A stretch of 64,000 bases of DNA from Microbulbifer elongatus (GCF_020524885.1 NZ_JAIVKJ010000003.1:231501-295500), one strand, 5' to 3'; shown: positions 45,810 to 54,925, numbered from the stretch's first letter. Numbers and translations are program-made. The notes: a model not told the origin generated them from the sequence alone.

Positions 45810-47477
45810 ATGAAATTCTTCGCTGACAACTTCAAACAGCAGTTCCCACTATTCGCGCAACCTGAAAACCGCGATCTGGTGTACCTCGATAACGCGGCAA
45901 CCACGCAAAAACCCGCCTGTGTGATTCAGGCTATTAGTGATTTTTACTTACACACCAATGCCAATACCCACCGCTCCAGTCATCGCCTGGCACGGCGCGC
46001 GACGGAGATGGTCGAAAAGGTGCGACGGGATGCGGCGAGATTTCTCGGCACTGCCTCACCGCGGGAAATCATTTTCACTCGCGGTGCCACGGAAGGTTTA
46101 AACCTGCTGGCGCACAGCCTGTGCAGCCGGCTCTCCCCGGGGGATGAAATTCTTCTGTCTACCGCGGAGCACCACGCCAATCTGGTGCCCTGGCAGATGC
46201 AGGCCGCCAGTCGCGGCTTGCAGTTGCGCTTCGTCCCGCATACGGGAGGGATACCGCAGTTTGAGCGTATCGCAGAGGTGCTTTCTCCACGTACAAAAAT
46301 CGTCTCTGTCACCGCCGGGTCCAACGCACTGGGGTTACGCACGGACTTGCCAGCGCTGCGCGCGGCTCTGTCCGGCCAGGATCTGTTCTGGGTATTGGAT
46401 GGCGCTCAACTGGCGGCGCACGACCGGGTGGATGTGGCGTCGATCGGCTGTGATTTTTTCGTGTGTTCTGCGCACAAATTCTACGGGCCTACCGGTATCG
46501 GTCTGGTATTTGGTCGCGAGGAGTTGTTACAGGAATTGCCACCCTGGCAGGGGGGCGGGGAGATGATCGCCAGTGTCGATCTGTTGGCCAGTGAATACGC
46601 AGAACTGCCGCACCGGTTTGAAGCGGGTACTTCGTCACTGGCATCTATTGCCGGACTCGGCGCCTGTATGGATTTTCTGGAAAAGCAGGATCGCGTGGCT
46701 ATGGCCATGCATGAGCAGTCCCTGGTGCATGCGCTGCATGAGAAGCTCGGGCAAATTCCCGGGCTGAATTTATTGAGCCGGGGCGAGCACAACCTCGGCA
46801 TTGCCACCTTCACCCATCCTCGCTGCGCAGCTATCGACCTGGCGCAGTGGTTGGACGGGCGCGATATAGCCGTGCGTGTCGGGCACCACTGCGCTCAGCC
46901 GCTGTTGCGCGCGGCCGGACACACGGCCACGCTGCGGGCGTCGGTTGCCGCCTACAATAGTGATGAGGATATTGAGCGGTTTGTTGCCGCAGTGCAGGAG
47001 TTTCTGGCGCATCTGGAAGTGGAAGATGCGGTACCGGTGAGAGAAGTTCATGCCCCCGTTGCTGATGGCAGTTGGTCTCCGGATGATCTGTCGTCGCTAG
47101 ATGTAGCAGCGCTGCGCAATAAGAAATCCTGGCAGGACCGCTACCGTTCCCTGATGGCGTGGGCCAGGTTTGTTTCTCGCAAGGACGGCATCCGTTCCCC
47201 GGAGAACCTGGTGCGGGGGTGTGAATCCAGTGCCTGGCTGGTGCATCGCTGCGAGCGGGGGGTGCACCGTTTTGCCATCGACAGCGACAGCCGGGTAGTG
47301 AAAGGGTTGGGGGCACTTCTGCTGACATTGCTCGACGGCAAGCCATCCGGCAGCGTTTCAAGGGAGCAGGTGCAGGAAGTGTTTGATGAGCTGGGATTGG
47401 CGCAACAGCTGAGTGAATCCCGCAGCAACGGGTTTCGCGCATTGCTGGAGCGGGCCTTCGAGTTGATGGGCGCCTGA
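45810..47477 (+). CDS. cysteine desulfurase CsdA fused to a SufE/CsdE domain
   Basis: A 555-residue fusion. Residues 1 to about 405 form a class II cysteine desulfurase: VYLDNAATTQKP, PLP lysine Lys223 in SAHKFYGPTGIG, and catalytic Cys361 in RVGHHCAQPLLRA. Residues about 420-555 are a complete SufE domain: SWQDRYRSLMAWARF, RSPENLVRGCESSAWLV with the sulfur-accepting Cys471, and VVKGLGALLLTLLDG. In E. coli CsdA and CsdE are separate proteins that pass persulfide to TcdA/CsdL, whose gene is adjacent here. The fusion would fix the transfer pair at 1:1. Start at 45810 chosen with AGGA upstream. Confidence 0.95.
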   Translation: MKFFADNFKQQFPLFAQPENRDLVYLDNAATTQKPACVIQAISDFYLHTNANTHRSSHRLARRATEMVEKVRRDAARFLGTASPREIIFTRGATEGLNLLAHSLCSRLSPGDEILLSTAEHHANLVPWQMQAASRGLQLRFVPHTGGIPQFERIAEVLSPRTKIVSVTAGSNALGLRTDLPALRAALSGQDLFWVLDGAQLAAHDRVDVASIGCDFFVCSAHKFYGPTGIGLVFGREELLQELPPWQGGGEMIASVDLLASEYAELPHRFEAGTSSLASIAGLGACMDFLEKQDRVAMAMHEQSLVHALHEKLGQIPGLNLLSRGEHNLGIATFTHPRCAAIDLAQWLDGRDIAVRVGHHCAQPLLRAAGHTATLRASVAAYNSDEDIERFVAAVQEFLAHLEVEDAVPVREVHAPVADGSWSPDDLSSLDVAALRNKKSWQDRYRSLMAWARFVSRKDGIRSPENLVRGCESSAWLVHRCERGVHRFAIDSDSRVVKGLGALLLTLLDGKPSGSVSREQVQEVFDELGLAQQLSESRSNGFRALLERAFELMGA

Positions 47478-47506
47478 GGCTTCAGTCCCTGAGTATCTAA
47501 CCGCTA

Positions 47507-48307
47507 TTATTTTGTGTGCTTTAACAGGCGCTCCACCGCCTTTGCGGCAGCCACGAAACCAAAGGTGCCGGTCACCATGGTGGCGGCGCCGAAGCCGCCG
47601 CTGCAGTCCAGCTTCACACCGTTCTGCATACTGCTTTTCTGCTGGCATACCTCGCCATCGGGCTGCGGATACACCATCGCTTCAGTGGAATAAATGGCGT
47701 CGATACCGAACTGACGTTTACTGGATTTCTGGAAGTTGTGGAAGCGGTACAGGTGCTGTCGCACCTTTGCCAGCATCGGGTCACTGACTGTGCGCCCGAG
47801 GTCCGCGGAGGTAATGTCGGCCGGATTCTTCTTGCCGCCAGCAGAGCCCACGGTGATGAGGCGAATCTTGCGCGCCTTGCAGTAGGCAATCAGTGCGGCC
47901 TTCACCCGCGCATTGTCGATGGCATCGACCACAATATCGATACTCTCATTTTGCGGGTCGAGGAGCTCGGCAAAATTATCGCTGGCAATGAAGTCCTCGT
48001 GGGTGCGGACCTCGATCTCCGGATTGATCCCGCGCAGTCGCTCCGCCATCACCGCGACCTTGATTTCGCCTACCGTGTCTGCATGCGCATGAATTTGGCG
48101 ATTGGTGTTGGTAATGCAGATATCGTCCAGATCGATCAGGGTCATCTTGCCGACCCCGCTGCGTGCCAGTGCCTCTGCGGTCCAGCTGCCGACGCCACCA
48201 ATTCCAATCACCACCGCGTGTGCCCGCTGTAAAACCGCCAGTGCGGATTCACCGTAGAGCCGTGCAATGCCACCAAAACGTTGCAGGTAGGAGTCGCTGA
48301 GAGACAT
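47507..48307 (-). CDS. tcdA: tRNA threonylcarbamoyladenosine dehydratase TcdA (CsdL)
   Basis: A 266-residue E1-like enzyme that cyclises t6A37 to ct6A in ANN-decoding tRNAs, using ATP. The nucleotide-binding motif is IGIGGVGSWTAEALARSGVG; LIDLDDICITNTNRQ and the later Cys-containing loop YPQPDGEVC...LDCSGGFGAATMVTGTFG match TcdA. Start at 48307 (MSLSDSYLQRFGGI) matches the family; a longer frame adds 35 odd residues. It converges on the CsdA-SufE fusion gene, 29 bp between stops; in E. coli csdA, csdE and csdL form one locus. SD is weak. Confidence 0.93.
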   Translation of the reverse strand: MSLSDSYLQRFGGIARLYGESALAVLQRAHAVVIGIGGVGSWTAEALARSGVGKMTLIDLDDICITNTNRQIHAHADTVGEIKVAVMAERLRGINPEIEVRTHEDFIASDNFAELLDPQNESIDIVVDAIDNARVKAALIAYCKARKIRLITVGSAGGKKNPADITSADLGRTVSDPMLAKVRQHLYRFHNFQKSSKRQFGIDAIYSTEAMVYPQPDGEVCQQKSSMQNGVKLDCSGGFGAATMVTGTFGFVAAAKAVERLLKHTK

Positions 48308-48434
48308 GGTCTTGTTCCGGTAATACGTGCGTGGTCCGTGTTCGACAGACGGGTAACTGTGCTCGGTATAGTGTAAGCGGGGAGGGGCGGGGATGGGAGC
48401 TGGCAGGGCCACAGCGGCCCTGCCTATCGGTCAC

Positions 48435-48899
48435 TTAGTGTACGTGGCCGTGGTCAACTTCTTCCGGAGTCGCTTCGCGCACGGATACCACTTCGATGCT
48501 GAAGTGCAGTTCCACGCCCGCGAGTGGGTGGTTGCCATTGATGGTTACCTGATCGCCGTCGATATCGATGATTTCGACTTCAATGGGCTGACCTTCGGTG
48601 CTCTGGGCACGGAATGCCATACCCACTTCCAGCTTCTCTACGCCGCCGAAGGCACTGCTCGGCAGAGTCTGGATCAGTTCCGGGTTCTGCGGGCCGTAAC
48701 CTTCTTCCGGGGCGATCACTACGGTGAATTTGTCGCCGGCGCTCTTGTCCAGCATTTCCTTTTCCAGGCCGGGAATGATGTTGCCTACACCCTGCAGGTA
48801 TTTCAGCGGCTGGCTACCTTCGGAGGAGTCGATCACGGTGCCTTCGGCATCTTTCAGGGTGTAGTTGATCTCCACCACACTGTGGTTAGCAATTTTCAT
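48435..48899 (-). CDS. FKBP-type peptidyl-prolyl isomerase, SlyD-like
   Basis: A 154-residue cytoplasmic FKBP with an inserted-flap (IF) chaperone domain. SVVEINYTLKDAEGTVIDSSEGSQPLKYLQGVGNIIPGLEKEMLDKSAGDKF is the FKBP core, and TLPSSAFGGVEKLEVGMAF...ITINGNHPLAGVELHF the IF insert plus return strand. The C-terminus is only HGHVH, far shorter than the His/Cys metal tail of E. coli SlyD, so nickel binding would be weak. Start at 48899 has AGAG upstream; FkpB is an alternative name. Confidence 0.9.
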   Translation of the reverse strand: MKIANHSVVEINYTLKDAEGTVIDSSEGSQPLKYLQGVGNIIPGLEKEMLDKSAGDKFTVVIAPEEGYGPQNPELIQTLPSSAFGGVEKLEVGMAFRAQSTEGQPIEVEIIDIDGDQVTINGNHPLAGVELHFSIEVVSVREATPEEVDHGHVH

Positions 48900-49146
48900 T
48901 GGCAATCTCTTGTATCTTGAGAGTGAGTTGTAGCGCTTACCGCTTACGGAAGGAAAAGCAAACGGGGGATAACGGCTGTGTGAGGGGTGCATTGTATGGG
49001 GCGTCTCCGGTCGTCGCAACCGAGGTGAGACTATAAGCCTGATTGGGGCGACAGGGGAGAATTGAGGTTAGTCGGGGGCTCTTTAGGGGCGTTGGGGGCG
49101 TCAGGCGAGGAGCCCGCTGGCTGCGGGCTTCTGTCGGGGGTGGGGC

Positions 49147-49590
49147 TCAGCAGGCGATCGACAGCGGTTCCTGACTGTTGTCGTAGAGTGTGCTGGCAGT
49201 GAGTACCAGTTGGTCACCCAGTGCTGCGGGAAAGCCCTTTTCCTGCAATCGGGCCTCGAAATACTCGAGTAGCGCTTCGAACAGCAGGGGGTTCAGGCCC
49301 CGTGCGAGAAAGCTCGCGCGAGCGGAATACATAGGCTCCGGCAGCCCGGAGAGCGCGTGACTGAGAAATTGTGCCTGACGGCTTTGCTGCTTTTCATGTT
49401 CTGTGCAGTCGTCAGCGGTGAGATATTTACCGATGGCGTGGTAAAACTCACTCACAGTGTCCTGTACAAATTGACGGCCGCCGAGCTGGGCCAGCGGGCC
49501 TTCATCCGCCAGCGGTGTATCTTCCCTGGCAATGGCAGGGCGTGCGATTTCCTTCGTCTGCGTTGTTAACGCAACTGCCCTTTTTGGCAT
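49147..49590 (-). CDS. truncated-hemoglobin-like protein lacking the proximal histidine
   Basis: A 147-residue protein. After a 45-residue polar leader, FVQDTVSEFYHAIGKYLTADDC, QSRQAQFLSHALSGLPEP, ARASFLARGLNPLLFEALLEYFEARLQEKGFPAALGDQLVLTASTLY follows the group I truncated globin pattern (fYdri..., R.hq..FL....GG..., ...aH..lgi....F......l...l...gv). At the F8 position where His is expected (the 'aHaplgi' block) it reads SFLARGLN, so no proximal ligand is visible. It may be a heme-free globin-fold sensor or a coincidental helical protein. Start at 49590 is chosen; a weak GC hairpin (49111-49129) follows the stop. Confidence 0.6.
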   Translation of the reverse strand: MPKRAVALTTQTKEIARPAIAREDTPLADEGPLAQLGGRQFVQDTVSEFYHAIGKYLTADDCTEHEKQQSRQAQFLSHALSGLPEPMYSARASFLARGLNPLLFEALLEYFEARLQEKGFPAALGDQLVLTASTLYDNSQEPLSIAC

Positions 49591-50162
49591 TGGTGGTTCC
49601 CCCGGTGCGATATTGTTTGCTTTATTGCGGCGGCGCCTGGATTGCCTCAATTCTGGGTGTTCACCGGGAGGGGTTTTTGCTCCCTGTAGTCATTAGGTGA
49701 GGGCTTTGGGCTGTCTGTCGCTATATGGGCGGCAAGAGTACGGGATGGAAATACCACTGCCAATCAACTGGCATGAAATTGTCACAGTCTTCCACGGGTT
49801 GTGGGGGGCTGGTTTAATTCGGTGCAAGCCCGGGCGCTTGAAACGTCCGGTGCTGTTATTTAAGGCATTTTTGATCATTTTGGCGAATTGCTGAAACGGC
49901 CTTTAATGGCGAGGTTTGATGAATTTTGCGCCACATCCGAGGTGTCGTTACCCCTTCTGGGGGGAGTAACGGTGTGACTACAGCGGCGCGAGAAGTAGCA
50001 CTGCGAGAACTGGCACTGGTAGACTTGCTGGTTTCAACTATCGACAGTCTGTCATTCAGGCCACTCTTTTTATGTATCGGCTTGGTTTTGCAGTGGCGTG
50101 GTGGCCGCGTTGACCTGGCAGAAATTCAGACGGTAAACCCATACCGATAGAGGCATAGCACC
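49591..50162. other. 572-base intergenic region, no gene supported
   Basis: Several short open frames exist but none shows an SD, a domain or a regular amino-acid pattern. A near-palindrome, CGTTACCCC...GGGGAGTAACG, lies at about 49947-49972 and could form a hairpin. The promoter of the HIT gene should be in its right part; the left part should hold the globin-like gene promoter. Confidence 0.4.
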
Positions 50163-50582
50163 ATGGCGAGTATTTTTACCCAGATCATCAATGGCGATCT
50201 CCCCGGGCATTTTATCTGGCGTGATGAGGTGGCCGTGGCCATCATGACCATCGCACCGATCAAGCCGGGCCACTGCCTGGTGATCCCGGTACAGGAGATA
50301 AATCACTGGGATGATGTTCCCGAGGACGTCTCGGCTCACCTGATGGCGGTGGCAAGCAAGGTGGCCAAGGCTCAGAAGCATGTGTATTCCCCCAAGCGCG
50401 TAGGGGTCATGGTTGCCGGTATCGAAGTGCCCCACACGCACTACCACCTGGTGCCGATCAATCAGATTGCCGACCTGGATTTCTCTCTGCAGCAGCAGGC
50501 GGAGCCGGAAGTGCTCGCCGCCGAAGCCGCCAAGTTACGCCAGGCTCTGGTAGATCTCGGCTATCGGGAAAGTGCGGCGTAA
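50163..50582 (+). CDS. HIT-family nucleotide-binding protein
   Basis: A 139-residue histidine-triad protein. The catalytic motif is VPHTHYHLVP (H-x-H-x-H). The N-terminal IFTQIINGDLPGHFIWRDEVAVAIMTIAPIKPGHCLVIP is the typical HIT/HINT front half. Such proteins hydrolyse purine nucleoside phosphoramidates or similar nucleotide conjugates. It is single-gene, with AGAGG a short way before the ATG. Confidence 0.93.
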   Translation: MASIFTQIINGDLPGHFIWRDEVAVAIMTIAPIKPGHCLVIPVQEINHWDDVPEDVSAHLMAVASKVAKAQKHVYSPKRVGVMVAGIEVPHTHYHLVPINQIADLDFSLQQQAEPEVLAAEAAKLRQALVDLGYRESAA

Positions 50583-50683
50583 GCTGCCTGCCCATCAATA
50601 ACAGAAAAATCTGCACCCCGATGCATCCGGATCCGCGGTAGGCGGCGTCCTAGTGGCATTGAACAAGAACAGGTAACCGAATC

Positions 50684-51472
50684 ATGCTTCGCAGATTGTC
50701 TATTTTCGCATCTCTGGCTCTGGCGCTATCTCTGGTGGCCAGTGCCGTGCACGCCCAGCAGGGCAGCAGGACCTACCCCCTGGAAGGGTTTACCGCGATT
50801 TCGCTAAAAGGAAGTTCTAACCTGAAGGTGGAACAGGGAAGTACATTCTCTGTCACTGCCCACGGTGAGGAAGCCGACCTGGTACACGCCAAGGCGGAAG
50901 TCAAAGGCGATACCCTGACCCTGTCCGTCGAGCCTGACCGCAAAAGCCTGTTTGGAGTGGTGACCGTCAGCAGTGAGCCAGAGGTGAATTTCCATGTCAC
51001 ACTGCCGACCATTAGTGCCCTCCGGGTCACTGGCTCCGGGGATGCCACCGCAGACACCCTTGAGAGTGAAAAGCTGGATCTCCGGGTCACTGGCTCCGGG
51101 CTGATCCGGGTAGAGAAAGTGGCTGCGGAGTTGCTGACTACCGGAGTGACCGGTTCCGGAGACCTGCTTCTGGGCACTGTGCTCGCTGTGCAAGGCTCTG
51201 CGGGCATTACCGGGTCTGGCGACATCCGTATGGACAACTTTATCGGCGAGGATTTTTCCGCGCAGATCAAGGGCTCCGGAGATATGGCCATCGGTGGCAA
51301 AGTCGCCAATCTGAATGTCACGGTGATGGGTTCTGGTGACTTTATGGGCCGCAGCCTGAGCGCGACCAGCGCTGGTGGTTCCGTGATGGGGTCCGGCGAC
51401 ATTGTACTGAAACGCCCGGCCCATGATTCCTTTTCGGTGATGGGTTCTGGAGATGTGGCACTGATTGAGTAA
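50684..51472 (+). CDS. exported GIN-domain (DUF2807) beta-repeat protein
   Basis: A 262-residue protein with a signal peptide ending VHA (near residue 24). The mature part is the GIN/DUF2807 auto-transporter-adhesin-like domain: FTAISLKGSSNLKVEQGS, then eight GSG turns (seven GSGD, one GSGL) spaced about 18-20 residues, each opening a strand of the form VTGSGDxxxxx. This is a right-handed beta-helix-like fold with no catalytic residue known. Location is periplasmic or outer membrane. Function unknown; some relatives are surface adhesin-like. Confidence 0.88.
   Translation: MLRRLSIFASLALALSLVASAVHAQQGSRTYPLEGFTAISLKGSSNLKVEQGSTFSVTAHGEEADLVHAKAEVKGDTLTLSVEPDRKSLFGVVTVSSEPEVNFHVTLPTISALRVTGSGDATADTLESEKLDLRVTGSGLIRVEKVAAELLTTGVTGSGDLLLGTVLAVQGSAGITGSGDIRMDNFIGEDFSAQIKGSGDMAIGGKVANLNVTVMGSGDFMGRSLSATSAGGSVMGSGDIVLKRPAHDSFSVMGSGDVALIE
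51020..51100. repeat. 21-bp direct repeat inside the GIN-domain gene
   Basis: An identical 21-mer (starting CTCCGGGTCACTGG) occurs at 51020-51040 and 51080-51100, exactly 60 bp apart and in frame. It encodes the same LRVTGSG in two successive repeats, so recent duplication of a 20-residue unit, or strong codon-level constraint, is likely. Confidence 0.8.
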
Positions 51473-51520
51473 CCGTCGCGCTTAAACTGCTCGACTGTAT
51501 TCAGACAACAACGGTATATA

Positions 51521-51564
51521 AAAAGCGCGATCCCCCTGTTGATACAGCGGGGAATCGCGCTTTT
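51521..51564 (+). terminator. rho-independent terminator after the GIN-domain gene
   Basis: A long stem AAAAGCGCGAT/ATCGCGCTTTT with inner CCCC/GGGG pairs around a short loop, ending in TTTT. It separates the GIN gene from the ycjX operon. Confidence 0.85.
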
Positions 51565-51615
51565 ATGGTTTCACCACTCACGCCGCGCTGGGTGTGGAGT
51601 CTGCAGGGAGAATGC

Positions 51616-53082
51616 ATGAGTGCTTCTGACGGCGACAGCCGCAGTTCCGACACGGACGACAATGTAAAAGGGAAGAAGAATCGGCTGCACAGCCTCAGGC
51701 AGCAGTGGCGGCACTTGCGCAAGGAGGCCCGGGAAAAATCCCACTGGGCCGCAGAGCGCCTTCTGGACAAGCGTATTTGTATTGGCATTACCGGGCTCAG
51801 TGGCGCCGGTAAGTCGACGCTGATCACAAGCCTGATCTATCAGCTCAGTCATCCCGACCGGGCCCAACTACCGGGCTTCGCTCCCGCATTGAATGGACGC
51901 CTCATAGGCGCCGAACTGCACCCTGCCCTGGATACTGGCCTGCCTCTGTTCGAATATCCGCGTTGTCTGGATGCCCTGACGGCAAATCCGCCGCGCTGGC
52001 CGGAGTCCACCCGCGACCTGTCTGCTCTGGAGCTGCACGTACACCTTCGGGGGCGGCGTTTTGGTCGGGATTATCCGCAGAAACTGATTATCGAACTGCG
52101 CGATTATCCGGGTGAATGGCTGATGGACCTGCCCCTGCTGCAAATGGATTTTGCTACCTGGTGCCGACATCAGCGGGATCTGCTGGACGGTGCGCCCCGC
52201 GCGAGCCTGGCCCCTGACCTGATGGCGCAACTGCAAGGTCTGTCGGCGGAGTCCGTGGTGGATCCCGGGCGAGTGGACAGCCTGTGGCAAAACTACCGGC
52301 AGTTTTTGCGGGACTGCCGCAGCGAGCGCAAATTGAGCTACCTGCAGCCGGGCAGGGCACTGCTTGATCATGAGGAGTACGGCTTCTTTCCGCTGCCAGC
52401 ACTGGGTCACCACTCCGAACAGGAGCTGCTGTCACTACCCGGCGACTGCGTATATAAGGTGCTGGAGGCGCGCTACCGCGCCTACGTGGAAGAAAAGGTC
52501 GCCCCTTTTGTTGAGAGCCACTTCCGTCACCTGGATCGCCAGCTTGTGCTGGTGGATTTGATCAGTACCTTGTTTGCGGGCGAGGACTCCCTGGAAGATA
52601 TGCGCAAGGCGTTCGGCCATATTGCGGATACGTTTCGCTACGGCAGCAGCGGCCTACTGCGAAAGCTTTGGCGTCCACGAATTGATCGTCTGCTCTTCGC
52701 TGCGACCAAGGTGGATCAGGTATTGGCCGCCGATCACGACGCCCTGCGTCAGTTGCTGGGTCAGCAGTTGCAGCAGGTTTTTTCCGGCGCACGCCACCGG
52801 GGTTTGCCGCTCTATTGCGAAGCAATCGCCGCGGTCCGCTGTTCCAATGAAAGTGTGCGTGATGGCCGGCGCATGCTCGTTGGCCACGGTATGGATGGCC
52901 GTTACCTGGGTTTTGAAAACGCGGAAATCATGGCGCACCTGCCGCAGGAAGGTGAGTGGCAGCACTATACCGGCGGGCTGCCGCCGCAATTGCGCCCGCC
53001 CGTGGGTATCGGTAAGGAAGGATATTTGCCCCACATTCGCATGGATGCGCTGTTGAATCTGTTGCTGGGAGATAAGGTGTAA
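51616..53082 (+). CDS. ycjX: YcjX-family GTPase
   Basis: A 488-residue P-loop protein of the YcjX/DUF463 family. The P-loop is GLSGAGKST (about residues 58-66), preceded by a basic helical N-terminus (RLHSLRQQWRHLRKEAREKSHWAAERLLDKRICIGITG). LIIELRDYPGEWLMDLPLL and LLFAATKVDQVL (the T-K-x-D base motif) are typical. In E. coli ycjX and ycjF are phage-shock regulon neighbours; the role is unsettled, likely membrane stress. ATG at 51616 has GGGAG upstream. It overlaps ycjF by one base (TAATG). Confidence 0.93.
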   Translation: MSASDGDSRSSDTDDNVKGKKNRLHSLRQQWRHLRKEAREKSHWAAERLLDKRICIGITGLSGAGKSTLITSLIYQLSHPDRAQLPGFAPALNGRLIGAELHPALDTGLPLFEYPRCLDALTANPPRWPESTRDLSALELHVHLRGRRFGRDYPQKLIIELRDYPGEWLMDLPLLQMDFATWCRHQRDLLDGAPRASLAPDLMAQLQGLSAESVVDPGRVDSLWQNYRQFLRDCRSERKLSYLQPGRALLDHEEYGFFPLPALGHHSEQELLSLPGDCVYKVLEARYRAYVEEKVAPFVESHFRHLDRQLVLVDLISTLFAGEDSLEDMRKAFGHIADTFRYGSSGLLRKLWRPRIDRLLFAATKVDQVLAADHDALRQLLGQQLQQVFSGARHRGLPLYCEAIAAVRCSNESVRDGRRMLVGHGMDGRYLGFENAEIMAHLPQEGEWQHYTGGLPPQLRPPVGIGKEGYLPHIRMDALLNLLLGDKV

Positions 53083-54272
53083 TGGCTGCTTCTGACGATC
53101 AGTTTGAAAACAAGCCCGAGTCTGCTGGGCGCGCAGATGCGTCCAGGCCCCGGCGGCAGACCCGTATCGAAAACCTCGAATCGGAAGAGCCATTGCGGCA
53201 TGACCGTGTCAGTACGCGAGTAGAGCCTCTGGTTGAAGAACCCGGAGAATTGCCGCGCTCCATAACCACTGGTGAGTCCCTGCCCGACAAGATTTCTTTT
53301 TCCGAGCTGCGTCTCCCTGTGTTCCGTCTGCGCCTGTGGAAGCCGGCGTTACTGGCGGCACTGGCACTGACGTTTGGCGCCGTTTTCTGGGAATTGCGCC
53401 AGTTCTTCTACTGGGCCGCGGATATGCACTGGAGCCTGGGCCTTTTGGCCGGTGTGATTATTTCCGCACTGGTGCTTACCATGGCAAGCGCCGTATGGGA
53501 GTACTTTCGCGCGGGAAAACCTTTGCGAAGATTGCAGAAGACCCAGGAGCTGGCTGCGGAGGTGCGTGACAGTCGCGCGACCGATGCGGTGGATCCGCTC
53601 AACCAGCAATTGCGCGAATTATTTGAGGGCAAGCCACAGGGGGCACTGTTGGCACGGGTGCAGGAAGAAACCCCGGATTATTACGACAATAGTGAACTGC
53701 TGCGCCACCTCGAGCTGAATTTCTTCGAGGCGCTGGATCAGGAGGCGCTGCGCCGCATTGTTCGCCATGCGACTACCACCGGGGCGTTGGTGGGGCTGAG
53801 CCCGTTTACGACATTGGATGTGCTGGTGGCGTTGCGCCAGTCCATGCGGATGATCGACGATGTGGCGCAGATCTATGGGGTGCGCCCATCCATTGTGGTG
53901 CGCTGGCGCTTGTTCAAGAAAATTCTCGCATTAGTCGCGTACAGTGGCGCGAGTGAGTATGCCGTGAGCGAGCTATGGCCGGAGTTAGTGGGTGACAGTA
54001 TGCTCAGCACGGTGTCTGCAAGACTGGGGCAGGGCATGGGGGCGAGCCTGTTTATGGCAAGAATAGGCCTGGCGGCGGTACATAGCTGTCGCCCGATCCC
54101 ATTTTCGGAAAAGCAACGCCCTCGATTGGGTGCGTTGACCAGGCGAATTGCCAGCAGTTTGAAAGAGCGCATACTGGGTCGGGATAGAAATCTTTGGCCA
54201 GAAGGCGCGGAGGGGGGGCATCGGGCCCAAGAGGCTGTTGGGGCCGAGCAAAAGCGGTCTCGGGAGGGTTGA
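53082..54272 (+). CDS. ycjF: YcjF-family inner-membrane protein (DUF697)
   Basis: A 396-residue protein: a long polar N-terminus (residues 1-85, Arg- and Glu-rich), two TM helices near 85-135 (WKPALLAALALTFGAVFWEL; GLLAGVIISALVLTMA), then the DUF697-like cytosolic domain with TTGALVGLSPFTTLDVLVALRQSMRMIDDVAQIYGVRPS and YSGASEYAVSELWPEL. Starts in the ycjX stop, so the pair is translationally coupled and probably functions together. The C-terminus is basic and Gly-rich. Confidence 0.92.
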   Translation: MAASDDQFENKPESAGRADASRPRRQTRIENLESEEPLRHDRVSTRVEPLVEEPGELPRSITTGESLPDKISFSELRLPVFRLRLWKPALLAALALTFGAVFWELRQFFYWAADMHWSLGLLAGVIISALVLTMASAVWEYFRAGKPLRRLQKTQELAAEVRDSRATDAVDPLNQQLRELFEGKPQGALLARVQEETPDYYDNSELLRHLELNFFEALDQEALRRIVRHATTTGALVGLSPFTTLDVLVALRQSMRMIDDVAQIYGVRPSIVVRWRLFKKILALVAYSGASEYAVSELWPELVGDSMLSTVSARLGQGMGASLFMARIGLAAVHSCRPIPFSEKQRPRLGALTRRIASSLKERILGRDRNLWPEGAEGGHRAQEAVGAEQKRSREG

Positions 54273-54325
54273 AGCGAGGGCCCCGAGTTGCGGGCCCGAC
54301 TTCGTGCGCTGTTGAGCTCTTAGGA

Positions 54326-54814
54326 TTACTGGAACTGCTTTTTCATCAGCATCCGTGTGTGATGCTGGTCAACCAGCTCGGCGAGGGTATCGAATCGATT
54401 CTTAATGAAGGGCTTCGGATTGTTTACGCCGGTTTCATCCGGAAACTCCACGCCGTCCCGCACCAGTTGCAGCTCCTTGGCCAGGGCCTGCATGGCGGCG
54501 AAAATGGCCTTGGTATTTTCCTCGTCGTGAAATATCCGGGTGCTGGCGGTATCTGACAAGTAAGCGTCACATTCGCCAAGCCAATCCGAGCGCTGATTCA
54601 GGAAATTGATAGTATTGCGGATTCCGCCCCTGTACTGGGGGTTAAAATTTTCGTTGACGTATTTCCCCAGGCTGCGCATACCGGAATCTACAAACTGCTC
54701 CACCAAGGTGTCGCAATAGTTGCCGGTCAGGTAAGAGGGGTGAGTTTTGGCGGCCGCGCTGGTTGCACAGACGGCAAGGATTGTCGCAACGGTTACCCTG
54801 AGTACGTCGCGCAT
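54326..54814 (-). CDS. hypothetical periplasmic protein
   Basis: A 162-residue protein with a clean signal peptide (MRDVLRVTVATILAVCATSAAA, cleavage before KTHPS). The mature part is alpha-helical and charged, with Cys residues in GNYCDTLVEQF and LGECDAYLSD that may form one disulfide. There is no enzyme motif. The ATG at 54814 follows GGAAAG; starts 23-42 codons earlier would bury the signal helix. A perfect CRP-type site lies 112 bp upstream. Function unknown; convergent with ycjF. Confidence 0.75.
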   Translation of the reverse strand: MRDVLRVTVATILAVCATSAAAKTHPSYLTGNYCDTLVEQFVDSGMRSLGKYVNENFNPQYRGGIRNTINFLNQRSDWLGECDAYLSDTASTRIFHDEENTKAIFAAMQALAKELQLVRDGVEFPDETGVNNPKPFIKNRFDTLAELVDQHHTRMLMKKQFQ

Positions 54815-54925
54815 GCGCTTTCCAAATGCGGTGGGTAGTGCAAGGAAAATCGACGGTGCTTTAGATGCTTGTGGCGTTTTCATTGTTGAATGCCCTAGTG
54901 TTGTTTTCGCTATCAGGCTTGTTTT

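Noticed and set aside
49802..49860. Possible cobalamin riboswitch (GGTGCAAGCCCGG-like motif)
   Set aside because: Only one short piece resembles the B12 box; the other conserved elements and a B12 gene downstream are missing.
49697..49894. 65-residue forward frame in the 572-base gap
   Set aside because: No SD at the ATG and irregular composition; kept as noncoding.
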